A stretch of DNA of 64,000 nucleotides from DASYLJ01 sp964432595 (lineage in GTDB: Bacteria; Desulfobacterota; Binatia; DP-6): contig CAYSOF010000006.1 of assembly GCA_964432595.1 (NCBI GenBank), positions 124,001 to 188,000 of the forward strand. The letters run 5' to 3'. The translations under genes were made by a program, and so were the position numbers. The notes beneath the pieces were generated by a model. The model was not told the origin of the DNA. It saw only the letters and a program-made list of their open reading frames with translations, and did not search any database. Below, one piece after another: positions 32,652-41,291 of this stretch. The stretch's first letter is position 1. Each line of letters starts with the position of its first letter.

Positions 32652-33727
32652 CACCGGAGCTTCAGCGTCGACAGCGCCACGAGCGCGCACACGATGGCGA
32701 CGATCCAGGCGCGGACGATGATCTGCGGCTCGGGCCAGCCGAGCAGCTCGAAGTGGTGGTGGATCGGCGCCATGCGGAAGATGCGCTTGCGCCGCAGCTT
32801 GAACGAAGCAACCTGGCCGATGACCGAGAGCGTCTCGACGACGAACACCCCGCCGACGACGAGGAGCACGATCTCCTGGCGCGTCGCGAGCGCGACCACG
32901 CCGAGCGCCGCGCCCATCGCGAGCGACCCGACGTCGCCCATGAACATCTGGGCGGGGTACGCGTTGTACCAGAGGAAGCCCATGCCCGCGGCGGCGAGCG
33001 CGCCGCAGAACACGGCCAGCTCGCCGGCGCCGGCGACGTAGGGGATCTGCAGGTACTCGGCGATGCGCGCATTGCCCGCGGTGTAGGAGAAGATCGCGTA
33101 CGTGGCGCCGGCGATCATCACCGGGCCGATCGCCAGGCCGTCGAGACCGTCGGTGAGGTTCACGGCGTTCGCGGCGCCCGCGATGACGAGCGCGCCGAAC
33201 GGGATGTACCAGAGGCCCAGGTCGGGGCGGACGTCCTTCAGGAAGGGCATCGTCACCTGCCCGCCGTGGCCCGAGTACTGGTAGATGACGGCCGCCGCGG
33301 CGGCGCCGATCGCGAGCTCGCACGCGAGGCGCAGGCGTCCGGGCAGGCCCTTCGAGTTGCGCCGGCGGACCTTCGCGAAGTCGTCGAAGAAGCCGATGAG
33401 CCCGTGCCCCAGCGTCACGAGCATCGCCACCCAGACGTACCAGGTATTCAAGTCGGCGAGCAGCAACGTCGCGGTCAGCAGCGTGAAGAGGATCAGCGTA
33501 CCGCCCATCGTCGGCGTACCCGCCTTCTTGGCATGCGCCGCGGGGCCGTCGTCGCGGATGGACTGTCCCCACTGCAGCACCGTCAGCCGGCGGATCAGTG
33601 CCGGCCCGAGCAGCAGCGAGAGGGTGAGCGCGGTCAGCGCGGCCACCATGGTGCGGAACGTGATGTACTTGAACACGTTCAGCGGCGCCCAGGTGCCATG
33701 CATGTCGTAGAGCAGAAGGTAGAGCAT
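32651..33727 (-). CDS. mraY: phospho-N-acetylmuramoyl-pentapeptide transferase
   Basis: 358 residues, about ten membrane helices. Transfers phospho-MurNAc-pentapeptide to undecaprenyl phosphate (lipid I). Signatures: GTPTMGGTLIL near residue 70, GFFDDFAKV with the acidic Mg site, NAVNLTDGLDGLAIG, and FRMAPIHHHFELLGWPE, the MraY HHH motif. Start overlaps the murF stop as TGATG. Confidence 0.97.
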   Translation of the reverse strand: MLYLLLYDMHGTWAPLNVFKYITFRTMVAALTALTLSLLLGPALIRRLTVLQWGQSIRDDGPAAHAKKAGTPTMGGTLILFTLLTATLLLADLNTWYVWVAMLVTLGHGLIGFFDDFAKVRRRNSKGLPGRLRLACELAIGAAAAAVIYQYSGHGGQVTMPFLKDVRPDLGLWYIPFGALVIAGAANAVNLTDGLDGLAIGPVMIAGATYAIFSYTAGNARIAEYLQIPYVAGAGELAVFCGALAAAGMGFLWYNAYPAQMFMGDVGSLAMGAALGVVALATRQEIVLLVVGGVFVVETLSVIGQVASFKLRRKRIFRMAPIHHHFELLGWPEPQIIVRAWIVAIVCALVALSTLKLR

Positions 33728-35151
33728 CACGTGGGCGACTCCGCGGCCAGATGACGTAGCACGGTCTCGAGCGCGGCGCCGCGCGAGCCCTTCAGTAGCA
33801 GGAGATCCCCCGGGCGGCACGCGGCGCGCAGGCGGGCGGCGAGGTCTTCGTGGTCGGCCGCAACGACGATCCGATCGGCCGCCATGCCGGCCGCCTCGGC
33901 ACCGGCGCGCACCAGGCCGGCGTGCGGACCGAGCAGGTAGAGGGCGTCGAGACGGGCGCCCGCCGCGACGGCGCCGAGCGCCTCGTGGGCGGCTTCGGCT
34001 TCGGCCCCGAGCTCCCGCATCTCGCCGAGCGCCGCGAGCCGCCGATCGGCGCGGCTCGCCGCGAGCGTCTGCAGCGCAGCGGCCATCGAGCCTGGGTTGG
34101 CGTTGTACGCGTCGTTGATGACGGTGACGCCCGACGCGAGGTGCTCGACCTGCATCCGCATGCTCGGCGCCTCGAACGCCTCCAGCGCCGCGCGGATCGT
34201 GTCCAGCGGGACGTTCTGCGTCGACGCCATCGCCGCCGCCGCGAGCGCGTTCGTGACGTTGTGGCGGCCGGCGATGCGCAGCCGCACCGGCACCGCCTCG
34301 CCACGCAGCACGAGGCGGAAGTTCGTCCCGTCGAGCCCGTGATCGACGACGTCGGTGGCGACGACGTCGCCCGCGGTGCCGAAGCGCAGCGTGTGACCGC
34401 CGAACGTTTCGGCCGCGGCCACGACGTACGGATCGTCGGCGTTGACCACGGCCGTCGCGCGCGGCCGCAGGCGGCGGAACAGCTCGGCCTCGGCCTCGGC
34501 GGCGCCGCGGATGGAGCCGACGCCTTCGAGATGCTCCGGCGCGACGCAGGTGATGACGCCGACGTCGGGCGACGCGATCTCGGCGAGCCGCCACACCTCG
34601 CCCGGCCCGTTCATCCCGAGCTCGAGCACGACGACGCGCTGGGCGTCGCCGAGCCGCAGCAGCGTCAGCGGCAGGCCGACCAGGTTGTTCTGCGTCCCAC
34701 GCGTGTGCAGCACGGCGTCGGCGCCGTAGGCGTGGCGCAGGATCGCCGCGAGCATCTCCTTCGTCGTCGTCTTGCCGTTGCTGCCCGCGACCGCGAGGAC
34801 GGGCACGGGATGGCGACGGCGATGCCACGCGGCGAGATCGCCGAGCGCCGCCAGCGTGTCGCGTACGGCGACGACGCCGCACGGCAGCGACGCGTCGGCG
34901 TGCTGCCGCTCGACCAGCACGGCGCCGGCGCCGCGCCGCGCGGCCTCCGCGACGTGCTCGTGGCCGTCGTGCGTGTCGCCGCGGATCGCGACGAACAGCT
35001 CGCCGGGCTCGAGGCTGCGCGTGTCGGTGCCGACGCCACGAAGCACGGCGTGCGCGCCGAGACGCACGAGCTCGCCGCGCGTCGCCTGCAGCAGCTCGGC
35101 CAGCGTGAAGCCGGCGGCGGCGGCGAGTCGCTCGCCGGCGGTCGCGCTCAC
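33727..35151 (-). CDS. murF: UDP-MurNAc-tripeptide-D-alanyl-D-alanine ligase
   Basis: 474 residues. P-loop VAGSNGKTTTKEML (about 116-129), then LELGMNGPGE, NAYNANPGSM and LGEMRELG, all typical of MurF. It adds D-Ala-D-Ala to the UDP-MurNAc-tripeptide. The GTG start overlaps the murE stop as GTGA. No ddl gene for the dipeptide occurs in the window. Confidence 0.95.
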   Translation of the reverse strand: MSATAGERLAAAAGFTLAELLQATRGELVRLGAHAVLRGVGTDTRSLEPGELFVAIRGDTHDGHEHVAEAARRGAGAVLVERQHADASLPCGVVAVRDTLAALGDLAAWHRRRHPVPVLAVAGSNGKTTTKEMLAAILRHAYGADAVLHTRGTQNNLVGLPLTLLRLGDAQRVVVLELGMNGPGEVWRLAEIASPDVGVITCVAPEHLEGVGSIRGAAEAEAELFRRLRPRATAVVNADDPYVVAAAETFGGHTLRFGTAGDVVATDVVDHGLDGTNFRLVLRGEAVPVRLRIAGRHNVTNALAAAAMASTQNVPLDTIRAALEAFEAPSMRMQVEHLASGVTVINDAYNANPGSMAAALQTLAASRADRRLAALGEMRELGAEAEAAHEALGAVAAGARLDALYLLGPHAGLVRAGAEAAGMAADRIVVAADHEDLAARLRAACRPGDLLLLKGSRGAALETVLRHLAAESPT

Positions 35152-36638
35152 CCGCGCGCCTCCAGCGCCCGACGCACCTCCTCGCGGTCGTCGAGATGCC
35201 GCTTCTCACGCCCGACGATCTGGTAGTCCTCGTGGCCCTTCCCCGCGACGACGACGAGGTCGCCGGGCCGCGCGAGGCCGACGGCGAGATCGATGGCCGC
35301 GCGGCGATCGGGCTCGGTCACGTAGCCGCGCCGGCCGGCCAGCGGCGGCATACCGGCGGCATGCACGCCCGCTTCGACGTCGGCGAGAATGCGCGCCGGA
35401 TCCTCGGTGCGCGGATTGTCGGACGTCACGACGACGACGTCGCTCACGTGCGCCGCGGCCTCGCCCATGATCGGCCGCTTGCCGCGGTCGCGGTCGCCGC
35501 CGCAGCCGAAGACCGTGATCAGCGCGCCCGGCGTCAGCGGACGCAGCGCCGCGAGCAGCCGCTCGAGCGCGTCCGGCGTGTGCGCGTAGTCGACGACGAC
35601 CGTGAAGCCCGGGCCCCCGATGCGCTCGACGCGGCCGGGCGGCGGCGCGGCCGACGCGATGCCGGCGACGATCTGCTCGGGCGCCGTTCCGAGTGCCCAC
35701 GCCGTGGCGGCGGCGACGGCGACGTTCTCGACGTGCGGCGCACCCACGAGCGGGCTCGTGAAGGGAATCTCGGCGTCGCCGAACGCCAGCCGCCCGCGCG
35801 TGCCGTCGAGCGTGCTCGTCACGTCGACCGGTCGCACGTGCGCGTTCGGACCGCGGCCGACGGTGACGCAGCGACCCGCGAGGCTTCGCACGAGCCGCGC
35901 GCCCGAGGCGTCGTCGACGTTCACCACCGACACCGGGTCGGGCTTGCCGCTCGCCGGCAGGAGCTCGAGGAACAGGCGCGCCTTCGCCGCGTAGTAGCGT
36001 TCGAAGTCGCCGTGGAAGTCGAGATGGTCGCGCGTCAGGTTCGTCCAGACGGCCGCGTCGAAGGCGAGGCCCTCGGCACGCCCCTGCTCGAGCGCGTGCG
36101 ACGACACCTCCATCGCGACGTGCGTCGTGCCGGCGGCGCGCATCTCGGCGAGCAACGCCTGCAGCGTGTTCGCCTCGGGCGTCGTGAACGGCGCGGGCCG
36201 CGTCTCGTCGCCGAAGCGGTACGCGATCGTCCCGATGACGCCCGCGCGCTTCCCGGCGGCGCGCCAGATGCCCTCGAGCAGGTACGTCGTCGTCGTCTTG
36301 CCGTTCGTGCCGGTGATGCCGACGAGCGTCAGCGCGCGGCTGGGCTCGCCCGCGAGCCGCGCCGCGACGACGCCGAGCAGCCGCCGGGCGGTGGCCGTCT
36401 GCACGACGGTGACCGCGCCGCCGACGTCGACCGGCCCTTCCGTGACGATCGCGCGGGCGCCGCGCGCGACGGCCTCGGCGACGTGCGCACGTCCGTCGGT
36501 CGTGCGCCCCGCGAGCGCGAAGAACACGTCGCCGGGACGCACGTGGCGCGAGTCGATCGCGACGCCGTCGACGTCGACGTCCGCGGACCCGGTGACCTCG
36601 AGCGGGCCGAACCCGTCGACCAACGCGCCGAGCTGCAT
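35148..36638 (-). CDS. murE: UDP-MurNAc-L-Ala-D-Glu: meso-diaminopimelate ligase
   Basis: 496 residues. P-loop GITGTNGKTTTTYLLE (about 114-129), the carbamylated-Lys region, FGCGGDRDRGKRPIMGE, and SDNPRTEDP. The DNPR form at the amino-acid site indicates meso-DAP, not lysine, hence a Gram-negative type peptide stem. Start overlaps the ftsI stop as TGATG. Confidence 0.96.
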   Translation of the reverse strand: MQLGALVDGFGPLEVTGSADVDVDGVAIDSRHVRPGDVFFALAGRTTDGRAHVAEAVARGARAIVTEGPVDVGGAVTVVQTATARRLLGVVAARLAGEPSRALTLVGITGTNGKTTTTYLLEGIWRAAGKRAGVIGTIAYRFGDETRPAPFTTPEANTLQALLAEMRAAGTTHVAMEVSSHALEQGRAEGLAFDAAVWTNLTRDHLDFHGDFERYYAAKARLFLELLPASGKPDPVSVVNVDDASGARLVRSLAGRCVTVGRGPNAHVRPVDVTSTLDGTRGRLAFGDAEIPFTSPLVGAPHVENVAVAAATAWALGTAPEQIVAGIASAAPPPGRVERIGGPGFTVVVDYAHTPDALERLLAALRPLTPGALITVFGCGGDRDRGKRPIMGEAAAHVSDVVVVTSDNPRTEDPARILADVEAGVHAAGMPPLAGRRGYVTEPDRRAAIDLAVGLARPGDLVVVAGKGHEDYQIVGREKRHLDDREEVRRALEARG

Positions 36639-38617
36639 CACGGCCTGGCGGTGCCGCGGTCCGTCCGGAGCTCGAGCGCGAGGCGCCGATCGTCGGCCAG
36701 CGGCGATCCGGCTGCCGGCGTCTGCTCGGCGACCCAGCCGGAGCCGGTCACCTCGACGGTCCATCCGGTGGCGTGCGCACGCGTGAGCGCCTCGCGCATC
36801 GAGAGGCCGAGGAAGCTCGGCGTGCCGGGGCGCACCGGACCGACGTCGCCCGGGAGAGCCGGAACCGCCTCGGCCATCTCGACCGGGACCACGGACGGCG
36901 GCTGCTCGACGGTCGGCCGTGCCGGCGCCTGCACCCGCAGGGCGGCCAGCACCTCGCCCGCGATCGCGCGGAAGACCGGCGCCGCGACGACGCCGCCGTA
37001 GCTCGACGTCGAGGGCTCGTCGATCAACACGAGAATGACCGCCCGTGGCTTGTCGGCCGGTACGAAGCCCACGAAGGAGCCGATGCGTTTCGAGGAGTAG
37101 GCACGGGTGCGGGAGTCCACTTTCTGCGCCGTTCCCGTCTTGCCCGCAACCGAGAAATCCTCGAGCCGCGCTTTGGATCCGGTGCCGCCCTTCTCCTCGA
37201 CCACGCGCCGGAGCAGCTCGGTCGTGATGCGCGCCGTCTTCTCGCTGATGACGCGGCCGACCGCGGTCGGCCGGTGCTCCTGCGTGACCTCGCCCGACGG
37301 GCTGGTGATCCGGCGCACCAGGTACGGCTTCATCAACGTGCCGCCGTTCGCGATCACGCCGTACGCCGCGGCCATCTGCAGCGGCGTCACCGAGATGCCC
37401 TGGCCGAAGCTCGTCGTCGCGAGGTTGATGCGCGCCCACTTGCCGATCGGCCGCATGATGCCCGGGCTCTCGTCGGGCAGCTCGATCCCGAGACGCTGCC
37501 CGAAGCCGAAGGCGCGCAGGTACTCGTTGAAGCGTTCCTTCCCGAGCCGGTCGGCGACCTTGCTGACGCCGATGTTGCTCGAGAACTGGATCACCTCCGC
37601 GAACGACAGCCAGCCGTGCGGATGCGAGTCGTGGATGACCCACTTGCCGATCGGATGCGCGCCGTTCTCGCAGAAGATGCGCTCGTTCGGATTGGTGACG
37701 CCCTCCTCGAGCGCACTCGCGGCCAGGAACGCCTTGAACGTCGATCCCGGCTCGTACGGGTCGGTGATCGCGCGGTTTCTGATGCGGTCCTTGTGCTTGC
37801 GGTCGCCCCAGTCGGCGGGGTCGTTCGGGTTGAACGTCGGCACGTTGGCGAGCGCGAGGATCTCGCCGGTGTGCGGATCGAGCACGACGGCGGCGCCGCC
37901 GACGGCCTTCGCATTCGCGACGCCGAGCGCCAGCTCGCGCTCCGTCGCCGCCTGGATCATCGCGTCGATCGTGAGCTCGACGCGGCTGCCCTGCGTCGGC
38001 TGCGCGCCGTGCGAGGCCCGCAGGAACTCGCGGCCGCGCGCGTCGCGGTCGACCTCGATCTTCTGCGACTCGCCGCGGATCTGGCGGTTGAGGCGCATCT
38101 CCAGGCCGCCGAGGCCCTGCGCGTCGGTGCCGACGAATCCGAGGATGTGCGCGCCGAGCGCGCCGCGCGGATAGAAGCGTCGTGCCTCCGCGAAATGGCC
38201 GACGCCGGGCAGGCCGAGCTCGGCGACGGCTTCGGCTTCGCGCGGCATCGCCTGGCGCTTCAGCCAGACGAACGGCTGGCGCGCGTTCAGCTTGGACTGC
38301 ACCGTCGCGACCGGCAGGCGAAGCCGCTTCGCCAGGTCGGTCACGCGGCTGCGATCGTCGCCGAACTGCCGCGGCCGCACGTACACCGACGGCACGTTGA
38401 CGGACACCGCGAGCAGCTCGCCGTTGCGGTCGATGATCTCGCCGCGATGCGGAACGAGCGTCACCTGCTGGCGATGCTGGCGCGCGGCACGCTTCGCGAA
38501 GTCCGGGCCGCGGATCACCGTCAGGTCGACCGCGCGGCCGAGCAGCAGCGCGAACACGACGGTGAGCACGCCGGCCACGAGCATGACCCGTGCACGACGG
38601 CCCTGCGGTACGGTCAC
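36638..38617 (-). CDS. ftsI: septal penicillin-binding protein 3 with C-terminal PASTA domain
   Basis: 659 residues. A short cytoplasmic tail and one helix (about 9-27) anchor it. Next come the pedestal domain (HRGEIIDRNGELLAVS) and the transpeptidase with SxxK in PGSTFKAF (about 290), SSN in QFSSNIG (about 345) and KTG in AGKTGTAQ (about 492). After a Pro-rich linker a PASTA domain follows (FLGLSMREALTRAHATGW, about 590-655), more usual in Gram-positive and spore-type PBPs. GTG 38617 overlaps the ftsL stop as GTGA. Cross-links septal peptidoglycan with FtsW. Confidence 0.94.
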   Translation of the reverse strand: MTVPQGRRARVMLVAGVLTVVFALLLGRAVDLTVIRGPDFAKRAARQHRQQVTLVPHRGEIIDRNGELLAVSVNVPSVYVRPRQFGDDRSRVTDLAKRLRLPVATVQSKLNARQPFVWLKRQAMPREAEAVAELGLPGVGHFAEARRFYPRGALGAHILGFVGTDAQGLGGLEMRLNRQIRGESQKIEVDRDARGREFLRASHGAQPTQGSRVELTIDAMIQAATERELALGVANAKAVGGAAVVLDPHTGEILALANVPTFNPNDPADWGDRKHKDRIRNRAITDPYEPGSTFKAFLAASALEEGVTNPNERIFCENGAHPIGKWVIHDSHPHGWLSFAEVIQFSSNIGVSKVADRLGKERFNEYLRAFGFGQRLGIELPDESPGIMRPIGKWARINLATTSFGQGISVTPLQMAAAYGVIANGGTLMKPYLVRRITSPSGEVTQEHRPTAVGRVISEKTARITTELLRRVVEEKGGTGSKARLEDFSVAGKTGTAQKVDSRTRAYSSKRIGSFVGFVPADKPRAVILVLIDEPSTSSYGGVVAAPVFRAIAGEVLAALRVQAPARPTVEQPPSVVPVEMAEAVPALPGDVGPVRPGTPSFLGLSMREALTRAHATGWTVEVTGSGWVAEQTPAAGSPLADDRRLALELRTDRGTARP

Positions 38618-38973
38618 GGCAGCTCGACCACCTGCCCCTTCAGGGGCGCCACCATGCCCGTGGCCTGCGCGCGGTCGCGCAGCGTGCCTTGCAGCGTGGC
38701 CAGCTCGGCCTGCAGCTCGCGGTGCTCGTGGTCGAGGCGCTGCGCCATCGTGCGCGCAGCAGACAGCTGGTAGCCGATGTCGACCACCTGCAGCTGCACC
38801 CACACCTGCACGAGGCAGAGCACGACGAGCACGGCGAGCAGCGCGATCACCCGCCGCACCAGCAGGCTCCGCATCATGCGGAGCAGGCGGCGCGGGTCGC
38901 CCGTCGGGCGGATCAGCGGCCGGCGGACGGTCAGAACGCGGGGATCGGGGCTGCGGATCGCGGGGCTGCTCAT
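38614..38973 (-). CDS. ftsL: cell division protein FtsL
   Basis: 119 residues. A basic cytoplasmic tail of about 40 residues, one membrane helix (about 43-61, VIALLAVLVVLCLVQVWVQ) and a periplasmic coiled coil (DHEHRELQAELATLQGTLRDR). Sequence is weakly conserved in this family, so the call rests on topology, size and the place between rsmH and ftsI. The ATG overlaps the rsmH stop (ATGA). Confidence 0.85.
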   Translation of the reverse strand: MSSPAIRSPDPRVLTVRRPLIRPTGDPRRLLRMMRSLLVRRVIALLAVLVVLCLVQVWVQLQVVDIGYQLSAARTMAQRLDHEHRELQAELATLQGTLRDRAQATGMVAPLKGQVVELP

Positions 38974-39962
38974 AGACGCTCCACCACGCGGAGCCGCGCG
39001 CTGCGTGCGCGCGGATTGCGGGCGACCTCCTCGGCCTCGGGGCGCAGCGGGCGCGACGTCACGATGCAGACCTTCGCGTTCCAGTCGCACGCGCACTGCG
39101 GGATGCCGGGCGGGCAGACGCAGTCGGCGGCCCAGCGACGGAAGGCGTCCTTCACGCGGCGGTCCTCGAGCGAGTGGTACGCGAGGATCGCCATGCGGCC
39201 GCCGGCGCGCAGCAGCCGCCAGCCGTCGGCGAGCACGCGATCGAGTGCGCCGAGCTCGTCGTTGACGGCGATGCGGATGCCCTGGAAGGTGCGCGTCGCC
39301 GGGTGGAGGCCGGGCTCGCCGCGGCCGACGACGCGCGCCACGACGTCGGCGAGCTGCGCGGTCGTCGCGAGCGGCCGCGCCCGCACGATGGCGCGCGCGA
39401 TGGCGCGCGACCGGCGTTCCTCGCCGTACTCGAAGATCACGCGCGCCAGCTCCGCCTCGTCCCACGTGTTGACGACGTCCGCCGCCGACGGCTCGCGGTC
39501 GCGGTCCATGCGCATGTCGAGCGGACCGTCGCTGCGGAAGCTGAAGCCGCGCTCGCCGACGTCGAGCTGCAGCGAGCTGACGCCGAGGTCGAGGAGCACG
39601 CCGTCGGCACCGTCCCATCCTTCGTCCGACATCAGCGCGCGCAGATCGGCGAAAGAGCCGCGGCGCAGGATCGCGCGATCGCCGAACGTCGCGAGGCGCG
39701 TGCGCGCCAGCGCGAGCGCCTGCTCGTCCTGGTCGATGCCGAGGAGCACGCTGTCGGGCGCCGCCGCCAGCAGCGCGGCCGCGTGCCCGCCGAGCCCGAG
39801 CGTTCCATCCACGAGACGGGCACCCGGCCGGGGGCGCAGCCCCCCCACCACCTGCCCCTCCATCACCGGTACATGGGCGGCGCCCACCGGCCCGGTGCCC
39901 GTCTTTCGTGTCGTCATCGGCGGCCCGTCGCCACGCCTCACCGCAGCGCTCACCGCCGTCAC
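38970..39962 (-). CDS. rsmH: 16S rRNA (cytosine-1402-N4)-methyltransferase
   Basis: 330 residues. HVPVMEGQVVGGL, SAM-binding VDGTLGLGGHAAAL, GIDQDEQAL, GVSSLQLDVGERGFSFRSDGPLDMRM and YHSLEDRRVKDAF are all RsmH signatures. The Cys cluster CVCPPGIPQCAC before the C-terminus is a family feature in this kind of bacterium. GTG 39962 has a GGAAGGGG site; ATG 39917 is an alternative 15 codons later without one. Confidence 0.94.
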   Translation of the reverse strand: MTAVSAAVRRGDGPPMTTRKTGTGPVGAAHVPVMEGQVVGGLRPRPGARLVDGTLGLGGHAAALLAAAPDSVLLGIDQDEQALALARTRLATFGDRAILRRGSFADLRALMSDEGWDGADGVLLDLGVSSLQLDVGERGFSFRSDGPLDMRMDRDREPSAADVVNTWDEAELARVIFEYGEERRSRAIARAIVRARPLATTAQLADVVARVVGRGEPGLHPATRTFQGIRIAVNDELGALDRVLADGWRLLRAGGRMAILAYHSLEDRRVKDAFRRWAADCVCPPGIPQCACDWNAKVCIVTSRPLRPEAEEVARNPRARSARLRVVERL

Positions 39963-40023
39963 ACCCGTGCCCCTTCCTCTCCTCCGCCCGTGGCGGCCCT
40001 GCGTTGGTGCTCGTCGCTCTACG

Positions 40024-40476
40024 TCACAGATCCAGGCCGGCGAGGAAATTCTCGTCGTCGAGGACCATCCGCTCGTCTTCGTCGAAGGCGGCCTGCCAGG
40101 TCGGTTTGGCCCAGATCCGCATCTTGTCGACGTCGCCCGTGATCATCGCCTCACGCTGAATGCCCGCGTACTCCCGCAGGAGTGGCGGGACGAGAACGCG
40201 GCCCTGCGAGTCGAGCGGGCACTCGTGCGCGCCCGACACGTAGACGTTCTTGAAGCGCATCATCTTTGGATCGAAGCGGTTCTTGGCGAGGAGCTTCTGC
40301 TCGAAGTCCCGCCACGCGGAGAGCGGGTAGGCATCCAGGCACCGGTGACCCGCCAACTTGAACTTCGTGAGGACGAGGCGCTCGTCCTGGAGCACGGCGA
40401 GCGCCCCGCGAAATGGCGAGGGGATGGCGACGCGTCCCTTCTCGTCGACAGCGTACTCGAAGTGGCCCGAAAACAT
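40024..40476 (-). CDS. mraZ: transcriptional regulator MraZ
   Basis: 150 residues with two AbrB-like beta domains: MFSGHFEYAVDEKGRVAIPS at the N-terminus and SGAHECPLDSQGRVLVPPLL in the second half, each with the conserved D-x-K/Q-GR-V. MraZ binds repeats in front of its own gene and tunes the dcw operon. First gene of the cluster, with promoter and repeats identified upstream. Confidence 0.96.
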   Translation of the reverse strand: MFSGHFEYAVDEKGRVAIPSPFRGALAVLQDERLVLTKFKLAGHRCLDAYPLSAWRDFEQKLLAKNRFDPKMMRFKNVYVSGAHECPLDSQGRVLVPPLLREYAGIQREAMITGDVDKMRIWAKPTWQAAFDEDERMVLDDENFLAGLDL

Positions 40477-40515
40477 CCCGATCGCCCATGGTGAGGTTCA
40501 CCACCCATCCCTCTG

Positions 40516-40545
40516 GCTCCACCACCACTCCCTACTTTTCCCCAC
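40516..40545 (-). promoter_or_regulatory. three 10-bp-phased MraZ-box-like repeats
   Basis: Read on the minus strand: GTGGGGAAAA (40536-40545), GTAGGGAGTG (40526-40535) and GTGGTGGAGC (40516-40525) follow without gaps. MraZ operators are GTGGG-type repeats spaced one helical turn apart, upstream of mraZ. Here they lie just downstream of the predicted transcription start. Confidence 0.55.
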
Positions 40546-40556
40546 CGCGCGGCACG

Positions 40557-40586
40557 CTTGTACTGCCGTCGCCCCCCTGCTGTCAA
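40557..40586 (-). promoter_or_regulatory. sigma-70-type promoter of the dcw cluster
   Basis: On the minus strand TTGACA (40581-40586), an 18-base spacer, then TACAAG (40557-40562). The -35 is perfect and the -10 matches 4 of 6. Transcription would start near 40550, giving an untranslated leader of about 74 bases that contains the MraZ-box-like repeats. Confidence 0.55.
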
Positions 40587-40658
40587 GAAATTCTAGAGGA
40601 TAGGGGAAATGCGCGACTGACGCGGGTTTGCGCGTCTGGACCGCCCGGGCGTCGCGCG

Positions 40659-41040
40659 TCGGAGGAGGTCTGTAAGCCGGATCCTGTCCCCTCGCCCAAC
40701 AAGCGAGGGCAGCAGCCATTCGTCTGGGCCGCCGGTTGCCCGGCGGCTCGAGCGACCGACCCGAGGGATCGGGCGGGCAACCCGTGCCTGGTCCGGAGAC
40801 CAGGCCCCTCCTACACGGTCTTGCTCCGGGTGGGGTTTACAAAGCATCCGTCCTCACGAACGGATCTGGCGAGCTCTTACCTCGCCGTTTCACCCTTGCT
40901 CCGGGCACGAGGCCCGGGGCGGTCTACTTTCTGTTGCACTTTCCCCCGGTTGCCCGGGGCCGCCGTTAGCGGCCACCCTGCCCTGCGGAGTCCGGACTTT
41001 CCTCCCGCCGTGAGGCGAGCGACTGCTCGACCTCCTCCGA
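40659..41040 (-). ncRNA. rnpB: RNase P RNA (class A)
   Basis: About 382 nt. The 5' and 3' ends pair (TCGGAGGAGGTC with GACCTCCTCCGA). The universally conserved GAGGAAAGTCCGGACT (CR-I), GAAAGTGCAACAGAAAG, GGGTGAAACGGCGAGGTAAGAGC and the 3' ACAGGATCCGGCTTACAGACC blocks are present in order. It is the catalytic RNA that trims tRNA 5' leaders. No clear T-run terminator follows. Confidence 0.95.
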
Positions 41041-41044
41041 CATG

Positions 41045-41288
41045 CGACGCGAGACCATGTCTCGCGTCGGCTCGGAGCGCAAGAGTGTGGCGGGCGTTTC
41101 CGCCCGCCCGACCTGGCGCGGCTGGCAAAGCCAGCGCGCCATGCGTGGCACGCACGCCGTCGGTGCCATCACCGACGGCGGTCGAAGCATGATGCCGCGC
41201 CGGCTCTGCCGGCCGCGGCATGCAGGCGGGTTGGAGACGGCCGGCTACACGCTCGCCGTCCCCTCAGCCGAGACATGGTCTCGGCTGA
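41045..41288. repeat. array of six hairpins upstream of rnpB
   Basis: Six palindromes follow each other within 244 bases. 41045-41069: 11-bp stem, loop CAT. 41089-41108: 8 bp. 41114-41141: 12 bp with one bulge. 41156-41079+: the fourth runs 41156-41179, 10 bp, loop CCAT. 41192-41221: 13 bp with one bulge. 41264-41288: 11 bp, loop ATG. The first and last share the core GAGAC/GTCTC. The fifth recurs at 17802-17833. No ORF of interest lies here. It could be a cluster of REP-like elements or a structured RNA. Confidence 0.65.
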
Positions 41289-41291
41289 CGT

